From CAYMEK01 sp964389305 (GTDB taxonomy: Bacteria > Spirochaetota > Spirochaetia > SZUA-6 > DRHE01), in the NCBI GenBank assembly GCA_964389305.1, contig CAYMEK010000009.1:1-64000 (forward strand): a stretch of DNA of 64,000 nt. Direction: 5' to 3'. Within the stretch, counting starts at the first letter, position 1. Every line of letters begins with the position of its first letter. Shown one piece after another: positions 8,564 to 15,822 of this stretch. A program made the position numbers and the translations under genes. The notes beneath the pieces are model-generated. The model worked only from the letters and a program-made list of their open reading frames with translations, did no database searches and was not told the DNA's origin.

Positions 8564-8596
8564 CCTCCTTGAGGCCCGCTGATGTGGAAAATCAGC
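8563..8596. terminator. Paired hairpins between convergent genes
   Basis: Two adjacent stem-loops lie between the ends of wtpC and the reverse-strand PilZ gene: GCCTC/GAGGC (8563-8575) and GCTGAT/ATCAGC (8578-8596). There is no good T-run on either side, so a terminator role is only likely from position. Confidence 0.35.
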
Positions 8597-9337
8597 CTAC
8601 CACTTGCCCTTGATGCCCGAGATGCCGAAGGCCCTCAAACTTAGTTTCTGAAGGAAGCGCATAAAGTTGGACCGCCCCCTTCTTATGCTTCGAAAGTTTA
8701 CGCCGATCAGGCCCTGCTTGCGAAAGACGACCTGCACGGTCACCGGGAACTCCTCGTTGTCGATACGCAGGAGCGCATGCTCGGTACTATAATCCGGTGC
8801 CAGTTCAGGAGCTATTTCCAAATCTCGGGAACGAACCGCTGCTCCGATCTCCGACACGTTCACCAGCTCGAAACTGTGGATCTTGTCCGTTTTTTCACTT
8901 TGGACGATGAGCGATCCGTCGAACGCTACACCTGCATAGAATCTCGGATAGATGCGTTTCCCCTCGGCCCGCAATTTACGGTGGAATATGTCATAAACCC
9001 GTTTCAAATGAAACTCCCGCAGAAACGGCTTGATAATGACCCCGGAAACCCCCAGAATCAGAGCCTCGTTCGCTTCATCCAGAGTCATGGTGCTCGCAAT
9101 GAGAATGATCGTTATCTTCTTCTGAGCGAGCTGTAATCCGGAAGCGATGATCTTCCACTTCCTGGCCAGCTCGTCGATGTCCATGATGACATGGTCGGGG
9201 TCCAGAGAATTGAGGTCTCTGATCACTTCGAAGATATCCTCGAAGGCGCTCACCTCGTAGCCCAACAGAGAGTAACTGTCCGTAAAACTCTGCCGGATTT
9301 CTGCTGATTTGGAAATGACGATCAGGTTCTGGTCCAC
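8597..9337 (-). CDS. Pseudo-receiver/PilZ domain protein (c-di-GMP binding)
   Basis: A 246-residue two-domain protein. Residues 1 to about 120 follow the response-regulator fold (VIMDIDEL with the expected Asp; IIKPF with the conserved Lys). The acidic pair that should follow the first strand is replaced (LIVISKSAE), so phosphorylation is doubtful. Residues 135-240 form a PilZ domain with RIYPR (the RxxxR motif) and NVSEIGAAV (the NxSxxG motif), both used to bind cyclic di-GMP. The GTG start at 9337 follows CGGAG. The 539-residue gene upstream on the same strand, 124 bp away, may be co-transcribed. A cytoplasmic c-di-GMP effector is inferred. Confidence 0.78.
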   Translation of the reverse strand: MDQNLIVISKSAEIRQSFTDSYSLLGYEVSAFEDIFEVIRDLNSLDPDHVIMDIDELARKWKIIASGLQLAQKKITIILIASTMTLDEANEALILGVSGVIIKPFLREFHLKRVYDIFHRKLRAEGKRIYPRFYAGVAFDGSLIVQSEKTDKIHSFELVNVSEIGAAVRSRDLEIAPELAPDYSTEHALLRIDNEEFPVTVQVVFRKQGLIGVNFRSIRRGRSNFMRFLQKLSLRAFGISGIKGKW

Positions 9338-9461
9338 TGTCTCCGAGTGCCTACTTCATTAGACTTCTTTCTCGATGATTGTACCCGCATATTCGTTTTT
9401 TTTCGAGCAAACACCGGCAGCAACTCCACCAGACCAAGGCTCTTGGTAAAGGGGATTGCTC

Positions 9462-11081
9462 TCAGCGTCTCTCGCTTGCAGCCGAGATACCAGGCGGGCT
9501 ATCCGTGACTGTCCCCGGTATGCCCGAATCCGCGAGGCGGCTCAAGGTTTCCAGCTCCGATCTCAGTTCCCTGTCAGTCTGTTCTTCGCCTTCCAGGAGT
9601 TCGTAGACTGGGGGGTAGTGTAGAAACACCGCAATGGTTAGACAGATGGAGACGGCGTACGAAAGGGCATCGGCCACGGATTTTCCGTTGAGCACGCTTC
9701 TCGAGCTTATCCTCTTGTTTTCGTGGGACAAACTGAAATCTTTGCCCCGTAAAATAATCGGATCGAGGGGACGCGAAATCCTGCCGGTATTTTCTCTTCG
9801 GGAAACCAGCACCGTCTCCACCTTTTTCCCCATCTCGCAGATGATGTCCAGTCCCTCGTTGATCAGCTTCAATATATCGGCTTCTACACTCAGGATCCCT
9901 TTGACCGAGCGCTGCAGCTCCAGAAAACGATTTCGTGGAAACTCGTCGTGGCTCGATACCAGTGCCTCCACTCTTTCGGCCACCTGCCGGATTCTCAGGA
10001 AATCGAGCTGGAAGAAATCCTGGGTGAACAGGGTGACGTTGCCCACATCCTCGACATGCACGTGCCCGTTCAGCAGGGGATAAAAGGTCCGGTCGAAGGC
10101 GTCGAACAACCGGGGCGCCACCCGCATGATATTGTCGCTGTCCGCCGCAAATGTCTGTCTTTCCTCCAGGTCGTCCGTCCTTTCGTAGAAGGAACGCAGC
10201 GGCTCGAAATCGACCTGGCCGGATTCGTCCAGGCTGAGCAGGGCTTTCAGTTTCTTGGTTCTCTGCTGCTGCTCCTGAAGCATCGACAGGCGACGGCGGC
10301 CTTCGATGATGGACTCTCCGATCTTCTTCTTGATGTCCAAAGTACAGGCAAACTCTCTGGTGTTGACCAGCTCCCCAAGATCTCCGTAGACAAGATCCGG
10401 CAGTCTGAAAAACCGCCGGTAGGCCAGCATGTTGAGGCCCAGCAGGAAGTTGTACAGCGAGGGCGTAGAACAGTCGCTCTGAAGCAGCTTGTCCATCAGG
10501 TCCACGGCCTGTTCGTATCTGCCGTTCAACCTCATGTCCTTGCCCGTCACCTGCTTCAACGAAAACAAGAGAAACTCGCGGCAGCGTGGCTGGCAGTGAA
10601 AAAACAGAAATAGAGTTTCCAGGGATCTCAGCTTGTTGATCAGATTCCTGTCCCGGTAGTTGAACAGATTGAAATTTATGGATGCGAGCTTGTCGCAGAA
10701 CTGCTTGAGGACGACCAGCAGATTGTACTCTATTTTACGCAGATAGCGCCAGCTATCCTCCAGAGCAAGCTCCAGAGTTCCGGACAGCTCCACGGCCCAC
10801 GGTTTAGCCAATCCGGTCAGAGACAGCGGCACGTTCGGGCTCAATCTGACATCCGGAGGGAATGGTACGCGGAGGAACACCCGGGTCAGGGTTCCGAAGT
10901 CCAGTATTCTACGGTAGTCTCCGAACAAGTAGGAAAGATAAGGAGCCCTGGTGAACGGTTTTTTCAGAACATCCTTGAGCACCGGGAGGCGATATCTGAG
11001 AGGCCCTGTTCTCCTGCTTTCCTCTTGTTCACGGTCTTGCGTTTGTTGACCGGCATTTCCCGAAGATCGCGACTCTTGCAT
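9462..11081 (-). CDS. Large conserved-looking hypothetical protein (spirochaete-type)
   Basis: A 539-residue protein I cannot assign. The N-terminal ~30 residues are polar. A region from about 40 to 460 is rich in Leu, Arg and Phe with long amphipathic helices, including a coiled-coil-like stretch (ESIIEGRRRLSMLQEQQQR). One hydrophobic segment (about 480-500, DALSYAVSICLTIAVFL) could be a membrane anchor, and the Glu/Ser-rich tail looks disordered. Codon use and composition are those of a real gene. Long proteins of this layout are known among spirochaete-restricted families of unknown function (possibly DUF5312); this is a recollection, not a match. The ATG at 11081 has GGAAGG upstream. Confidence 0.6.
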   Translation of the reverse strand: MQESRSSGNAGQQTQDREQEESRRTGPLRYRLPVLKDVLKKPFTRAPYLSYLFGDYRRILDFGTLTRVFLRVPFPPDVRLSPNVPLSLTGLAKPWAVELSGTLELALEDSWRYLRKIEYNLLVVLKQFCDKLASINFNLFNYRDRNLINKLRSLETLFLFFHCQPRCREFLLFSLKQVTGKDMRLNGRYEQAVDLMDKLLQSDCSTPSLYNFLLGLNMLAYRRFFRLPDLVYGDLGELVNTREFACTLDIKKKIGESIIEGRRRLSMLQEQQQRTKKLKALLSLDESGQVDFEPLRSFYERTDDLEERQTFAADSDNIMRVAPRLFDAFDRTFYPLLNGHVHVEDVGNVTLFTQDFFQLDFLRIRQVAERVEALVSSHDEFPRNRFLELQRSVKGILSVEADILKLINEGLDIICEMGKKVETVLVSRRENTGRISRPLDPIILRGKDFSLSHENKRISSRSVLNGKSVADALSYAVSICLTIAVFLHYPPVYELLEGEEQTDRELRSELETLSRLADSGIPGTVTDSPPGISAASERR

Positions 11082-11141
11082 ACCAAACGCCTTCCGCGTT
11101 TATTATCTTCAGGAGGGCCGGTGATAACAAGCCCCGGATGC

Positions 11142-12719
11142 TCATCCTCCCCTCACCGGCAGACGGAAAACAAGCTCGCTGCCTTCCCCGTAGACGCTGT
11201 TCGCCTCAACCGAACCGCCGTGCGCTTCGACAACGCTTTTCACGATAGCCAGGCCCAGGCCGCTGCCCGTTTCGGTGCTCTTTCTTCCTCTGTAGAAGCG
11301 GTTGAATATGTGGGGCAGATCGCGCTCGTCAATGCCTCTCCCTGTATCTTTGACCCGGAAGCACCAGGCGTCAGGCTCTTTCCAGGCGCCGATGGTGATG
11401 CTGCCGCCGGGATCGAGGTACTTCAGGCTGTTCTCCAGCAGGTTGACCAGGGCCAGCTCGATACGCTCGCGGTCGCAGGCTACAGCACCGACCCCCTGCT
11501 CTACCTCCACCGTTACCGCGATCTTCTTCTCCTCTATTCTCTGCTTGCAGGCCTGCAAGGCACCGCGAATAATACTCTCGGCTGGCTGTTCCTGAATATC
11601 CAGCTCACAGATCCCGGCGTCGTAACGGGAAAGGTCGAGCAGGTTGCCGACGATCCACTCCAGCCGGTTGAGCATACCCTGGCATTCCTGCAAGAACTCC
11701 CGCCGGGTACGGGCATCGCGCCCGGCTGCGGACTGCAGCAGCTCGTTATAAGTCTTCAACGCCGTCAGCGGAGTACGCAGCTCGTGGGAGGCGTCGGCGG
11801 CAAACTGTTTCAGGGAGTCCCTCTCGCGGGCCAGCTCGCGGAAGCTCTGGCCCAGGCGCTCGGCCATGCGGTTGAACTGGCGAGAGAGCTGTCCTATCTC
11901 GTCGTTACCCAGGTCCGGCACCCGAACGGCGAAGTTGTCTCCATCGATGTCGCTCACCGCCGCGGCGAGCTTTACGAGAGGGTCGGCAAGCTTGCGGCTC
12001 ATCAGCAGACCGATCAACAGGGCCAGTAGCACAGCAGCAGCAGCCGATATGGCGATGGCTCGCAGAGAAGCGGCCAGGGTCTGCCTGCGGAAATCGGGAC
12101 CCTGACTGAGCTCCACGAAGCCGTAGGGACTGCCTTGGTCGCCTACCGGCAGGGTAAGGTGCTGATCTGAATACCGCTGTTCCTGACGCTTCGCCGCCTC
12201 CGGCCTGGCGGCAGCTTCCAGGGGCTCCAGGACGAACTGAGGCGGCATCAGGCCGCTCTGCCGGCGTACCAGAGCGAAACCTCTCTCTCCCCGTTCAAAG
12301 GGCCCCGGAAGCTCGAGACCCCGGAATGTAAGAGCCAGGGTCTCGGGCGGGGGACGGAGAGGCCTTCTACCCGGCGGTTGGTTCGGGGATTGTCCCGGGA
12401 CTGCCCGGCTCAACAGCACTTTCTGATCGCCGGTATCGATCAACAGGTCTCGCTCTCGGTCCAAGAGCCGAATACGAACATTGCTCAAGAAGCTGTTCGC
12501 TTCCACGAGCCGCCGTAACTCCTCCCGGCTCCTGCCGCTGCGCAGCAGCGGCAAAACCTGCCTGGTGATGCTGCGACCGGTGACAGCCAGATACTCCCGC
12601 TCCTGTTCCACTATGTAGTGCCGGATCAGAAACAGAGTGAGCAATCCTACGGTGAGCGCGGTCACCAGCGCCAGAGCTACGTAACTGAGGGTCAAGCGCC
12701 AGCGGATCGATCGCATCAT
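11142..12719 (-). CDS. Sensor histidine kinase
   Basis: A 525-residue membrane kinase. Spans near residues 10-32 and 225-248 bracket a ~190-residue periplasmic sensor. A HAMP domain follows (about 249-300), then HisKA with DASHELRTPLTAL (phospho-accepting His) and a HATPase domain with N-box NLLENSLKYL, G1 DTGRGID and G2 GSGLGLAIV. It is the last gene of a three-gene operon with its probable partner regulator (13679-14404) and a PDZ protein between them, separated by only 15 bp. The signal is unknown; a PDZ neighbour suggests envelope-protein stress. Confidence 0.9.
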   Translation of the reverse strand: MMRSIRWRLTLSYVALALVTALTVGLLTLFLIRHYIVEQEREYLAVTGRSITRQVLPLLRSGRSREELRRLVEANSFLSNVRIRLLDRERDLLIDTGDQKVLLSRAVPGQSPNQPPGRRPLRPPPETLALTFRGLELPGPFERGERGFALVRRQSGLMPPQFVLEPLEAAARPEAAKRQEQRYSDQHLTLPVGDQGSPYGFVELSQGPDFRRQTLAASLRAIAISAAAAVLLALLIGLLMSRKLADPLVKLAAAVSDIDGDNFAVRVPDLGNDEIGQLSRQFNRMAERLGQSFRELARERDSLKQFAADASHELRTPLTALKTYNELLQSAAGRDARTRREFLQECQGMLNRLEWIVGNLLDLSRYDAGICELDIQEQPAESIIRGALQACKQRIEEKKIAVTVEVEQGVGAVACDRERIELALVNLLENSLKYLDPGGSITIGAWKEPDAWCFRVKDTGRGIDERDLPHIFNRFYRGRKSTETGSGLGLAIVKSVVEAHGGSVEANSVYGEGSELVFRLPVRGG

Positions 12720-12734
12720 TTATGTTCTTTACTT

Positions 12735-13607
12735 TCAGACACTGGTCTCCGGCTGCCCTCTATTCTCTTTTTCGCCCTGCTGGGGAGTTTCGAACCAGCG
12801 GAAGTGCGGTCCCGGCTCGAAACCGGGATCCGGGAGCTGAAAGTGAAAGTGCCGGCGCTCCCCCGGCTGCGTTTCAAAACGCTCGGAAAACGGCCCCCGA
12901 AATCCGGGTACGGCTGTAAAGCGCACCCCTAGAAAAGCCTTTCCCTCTTCGCCTTCAGCGAGCTCTACCTGCATCTCAAGAGATTCGGGGGGACCGCCCG
13001 GGACCAGGCGCCGGATTCCCACAATGATTCGATCTCCTGGACCGTGTCCGGCCACCAGATCGGACAGCAAATTCTCCTCACCGACCTGTTTCCCGTCTAC
13101 CGAAACGATGATGTCCCCGCGTCTGATCCCCGCCTTTGCGGCCGGGCTGTCTTCCAGCACCTCCATGACCAGCGCTCCCTGTCTGAACGGTGTGAAGTTC
13201 TCGATCGTGACTGCTCGCCGGGAGCCGAACACCACACCCAGGGGCGGGTGATAGAGACGATCCTCCAGCTTCAATCTCAGCGATTTCTCCTCGTCTCCGT
13301 GACGGACCGATAGATCGATCCACTCTCCGGCCCTCAGTTCGGCCAGTATCCTGCGAACCTCGACGATATTGTTTACCTCCTGGCCGTTGATCTCCAGGAG
13401 GATATCTCCCCGGGTCAAACCGGCACGTTCGGCGGGACTGTCTTCCAGCACCCTGACGATGACCAGGCCCGGCTCATCCTGGCCGCCGGCCGTTCGCTTC
13501 AGTTCCTGGACCGGGTAGGCTGCGGCTTCCTTGTTCCCGGCTGCGAACAGAGCCAGGGTGGACACAACAAAAAACAGGATCGTAGCTATCGCTATTCGGG
13601 ATCTCAT
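12735..13607 (-). CDS. Secreted double-PDZ protein of a two-component operon
   Basis: A 290-residue protein with a leader (MRSRIAIATILFFVV, then ALFAAGNKE) typical of spirochaete exported proteins. Two PDZ domains follow (about 45-135 and 140-230), each with the 'G..V..V.EDSPA..AG...GDI' core. There is no protease domain, unlike DegP. The C-terminal ~60 residues are Phe/His/Pro-rich (HFHFQLPDPGF). The ATG at 13607 with AGGAGG 7 bp upstream is clearly better than the upstream in-frame start at 13679. Lying between a regulator and its kinase, it may present misfolded envelope proteins or modulate the kinase sensor. That role is inferred. Confidence 0.82.
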   Translation of the reverse strand: MRSRIAIATILFFVVSTLALFAAGNKEAAAYPVQELKRTAGGQDEPGLVIVRVLEDSPAERAGLTRGDILLEINGQEVNNIVEVRRILAELRAGEWIDLSVRHGDEEKSLRLKLEDRLYHPPLGVVFGSRRAVTIENFTPFRQGALVMEVLEDSPAAKAGIRRGDIIVSVDGKQVGEENLLSDLVAGHGPGDRIIVGIRRLVPGGPPESLEMQVELAEGEEGKAFLGVRFTAVPGFRGPFSERFETQPGERRHFHFQLPDPGFEPGPHFRWFETPQQGEKENRGQPETSV

Positions 13608-13678
13608 CTCGGTACCTCCTAGACTGCATTTGTGAAGAAGTATACCAGCTATGGAGTTAAGGCTCGTTTGCCGGATCA

Positions 13679-14404
13679 TTAAGATTTTTTAACATCAAGC
13701 CTCTCATCCTCCGGCACGAATTTATACCCGAAACCACGAACCGTACGGATGTAGCGCGGCCTGGACGGGTCGGGCTCCAGCTTCTGGCGCAGGTGGCGGA
13801 TGTGTACGTCTACCGTACGCTCATCCTCCAGGAAGTAGCCGCTGCCCCACACCTGCTCGATCAACAGACCGCGGTCTATCGGTTGGTTCGGGCGCTCGCG
13901 GAAAGACAGCAGGAGCTTGAACTCGATCGGAGTCAGGAAGATCTCCTCCTCGCCTTTGAAGGCCTGCAGATGTTTCGTATCGATCCTGACATTGCCGAAG
14001 CGCATCCATTGTTCGGCGCTCCCCGCGGCCAGATCTCCGTAGGCGCGGCGCAGAAGAGCCCTGATCCTGGACAGCAGCTCGCGGAAGCCGAACGGCTTGA
14101 CCAGATAGTCGTCGGCACCCAGCTCCAGACCGAGCACCTTGTCCATCTCCTGGTCGCTGGCGGTAAGGATCAGAATCGGCAGGTTCTTCTTCTCGGCCCG
14201 GAGTGTCCGGCACACATCGTAGCCGCCAATGTCCGGCAGGCGAAGGTCCAGAATGAGCAGCTCGGGAGATTCGGCCCGCACCAGCTCGAGACCGGCCTGG
14301 CCCGAGGCGGCCCAGCGTACACTGTAGCCTTCCTGCTCGAGCCCGTAGATCAGGCCTTTGGCTACCGATTTCTCGTCTTCGATGATGGCTATGGTGGGCG
14401 CCAT
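13679..14404 (-). CDS. OmpR/PhoB-family response regulator
   Basis: A 241-residue DNA-binding regulator. The receiver has acidic residues at 10-11 (IIEDEKS), phospho-acceptor Asp 53 (LILDLRLPD) and Lys about 102 (LVKPFG). A winged-helix output domain (about 130-230) contains RTVDVHIRHLRQKLE and the terminal RGFGYKF. First gene of the operon with the PDZ protein and the histidine kinase. A TTTACA/TATAAT promoter sits so close that the ATG is about the first transcribed base, so the mRNA may be leaderless. Confidence 0.92.
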   Translation of the reverse strand: MAPTIAIIEDEKSVAKGLIYGLEQEGYSVRWAASGQAGLELVRAESPELLILDLRLPDIGGYDVCRTLRAEKKNLPILILTASDQEMDKVLGLELGADDYLVKPFGFRELLSRIRALLRRAYGDLAAGSAEQWMRFGNVRIDTKHLQAFKGEEEIFLTPIEFKLLLSFRERPNQPIDRGLLIEQVWGSGYFLEDERTVDVHIRHLRQKLEPDPSRPRYIRTVRGFGYKFVPEDERLDVKKS

Positions 14405-14410
14405 AGCGAA

Positions 14411-14438
14411 ATTATAGAGCCGGGAGCGGGATTGTAAA
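14411..14438 (-). promoter_or_regulatory. Strong promoter for the regulator-PDZ-kinase operon
   Basis: On the reverse strand a TTTACA (-35, 14433-14438), a 16-bp spacer and a perfect TATAAT (-10, 14411-14416) end six bases before the ATG at 14404. No Shine-Dalgarno fits in that gap, which implies a leaderless transcript. Confidence 0.65.
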
Positions 14439-14452
14439 GTACCGCCCCCGGC
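14419..14452 (-). terminator. Stable hairpin after msrA, overlapping the next promoter
   Basis: GCCGGG plus GCGG pair with CCGC plus CCCGGC around one mismatch (14419-14452). The stem lies 30 bp after the msrA stop and contains the -35 box of the regulator promoter in its loop. There is no T-run, so termination is only plausible. Confidence 0.35.
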
Positions 14453-14481
14453 CTCAATGCCTCAAGGTGAGCAGCAGCAGA

Positions 14482-15165
14482 TCAAGGACCGGCTACCAGC
14501 TCCGGGAACTCCTTCTTCAGATGCTCGACCTTCGGCAGGTCCCAGTACACGATGTACGGGTAGTTGGGATTTCGATCCATGAAGTCCTGGTGGTACTCCT
14601 CGGCCGGGTAGAATCCCTGCAGGGGAACCACCTGGGTGACGATAGGCTTGCGGTATACCCTGGAGCTGTTGAGCTTGTCGATATACTCCTCCGCCAGCCG
14701 CCGCTGGCGCTCGTCGGTGTAAAATATCGCCGAGCGGTACTGAGTCCCGATGTCCGCCCCCTGGCGGTTCAGCTGGGTCGGATCGTGCGCCACGGAGAAG
14801 AAAACCTTCAGCAGGGTGCCGTAGCCGATACGCTGCGGATCGTAGGTGATGCGGACCGACTCGGCATGACCCGTCTTTCCGGTGCCGACCATCTCGTAGT
14901 GGGCGGTAGCCGCATCCCCTCCTGCATATCCCGAGGTAACGTCCACCACCCCCTTCAGCCTCTCGAAGACACCCTCCATGCCCCAGAAACAACCCCCGGC
15001 CAGTACCGCGGTCTGGGTCCCTCCGGTCTTCTCGACGACATCCGCCGGAGGATCCGGGAAATCCGCCCGAACGACCGCCGGAGCCAACAGGAGCATCACC
15101 GCGGCGGCCAGCCCTGCTAGAACGCGCCTGCCCAAAACACGGGTATTGATTATCACGGTGTTCAT
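14482..15165 (-). CDS. msrA: Peptide methionine-(S)-S-oxide reductase, exported
   Basis: A 227-residue MsrA. The catalytic motif is GGCFWG (Cys 59), followed by the 'VTSGYAGG' region, HAESVRI and FF.AHDPTQ. An N-terminal hydrophobic stretch (about 12-34, ending VVRA) is a signal peptide, so the enzyme works outside the cytoplasm on oxidised envelope proteins. It lies 18 bp after msrB and downstream of dipZ, which could supply electrons. Regeneration presumably uses a thioredoxin-like partner in the periplasm. Confidence 0.92.
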   Translation of the reverse strand: MNTVIINTRVLGRRVLAGLAAAVMLLLAPAVVRADFPDPPADVVEKTGGTQTAVLAGGCFWGMEGVFERLKGVVDVTSGYAGGDAATAHYEMVGTGKTGHAESVRITYDPQRIGYGTLLKVFFSVAHDPTQLNRQGADIGTQYRSAIFYTDERQRRLAEEYIDKLNSSRVYRKPIVTQVVPLQGFYPAEEYHQDFMDRNPNYPYIVYWDLPKVEHLKKEFPELVAGP

Positions 15166-15183
15166 ATAAGTCCTCCTTAATAC

Positions 15184-15705
15184 TCACTTTTGAAACAGCG
15201 GCAGATATTCCCCGTAGCCCTGCGCCTCCAACTCCTCCACGGGAACGAAGCGCAGCGCCGCCGAGTTTATGCAGTAGCGCAGTCCCGTGGGAGCCGGGCC
15301 GTCGTGGAACAGGTGCCCGAGGTGGGAGTCCGCCTGGCGGCTGCGCACCTCGACGCGGACCATACCGAAGCTGCGATCTTCCCGGGTGACGATGTTGTTC
15401 GGTTCAAGGGGCCGGGTAAAGCTCGGCCAGCCCGTGCCCGAATCGTACTTGTCCGCAGAGCTGAACAGCACCTCGCCGGAGACCACGTCCACATAGATTC
15501 CCTCCCGGTGATTGTTCCAGTACTCGTTGTGAAACGGGGGTTCCGTGCCGTTCTGTTGAGTAACCCTGTACTGCAGCGGGGTAAGCCGCTTCTTCAGCTC
15601 CGCTTTAGACGGCTTGCCGGGTGCCCCGTTCTCGCCTGCAGCCAGGATCGCGGCCCCTGTGACCGCTACCATAACTAAGAGCAATATCGCGATCCTCTTC
15701 ATCAT
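15184..15705 (-). CDS. msrB: Peptide methionine-(R)-S-oxide reductase, exported
   Basis: A 173-residue MsrB with a signal peptide (residues 1 to about 23). The SelR domain has DKYDSGTGWPSF, HLGHLFHDGP and the catalytic Cys 145 in RYCINSAALRF. The usual resolving-Cys position in the 'SGCGWP' motif is Thr 91, and the zinc-binding CxxC pairs of other MsrB forms are absent. Reduction may therefore need direct attack by a thioredoxin-like protein, for which the upstream dipZ product is the obvious candidate. Good Shine-Dalgarno (GGAGG) before the ATG at 15705. Confidence 0.92.
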   Translation of the reverse strand: MMKRIAILLLVMVAVTGAAILAAGENGAPGKPSKAELKKRLTPLQYRVTQQNGTEPPFHNEYWNNHREGIYVDVVSGEVLFSSADKYDSGTGWPSFTRPLEPNNIVTREDRSFGMVRVEVRSRQADSHLGHLFHDGPAPTGLRYCINSAALRFVPVEELEAQGYGEYLPLFQK

Positions 15706-15822
15706 AACTACCTCCTGATCTCGTTTGTATGTCCGTTCGCGCCGGGAGCTTCCGCCGCCGGGTCCTGCTGCTGGCGCCCGCTCGTTGCGGCGTCAGCGGC
15801 TGCCGGCGCATTTCCGCCCCTC

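Noticed and set aside
11025..12029. 334-residue forward reading frame opposite the histidine kinase
   Set aside because: Antisense of a kinase with complete HisKA and HATPase motifs; a GC-rich shadow.
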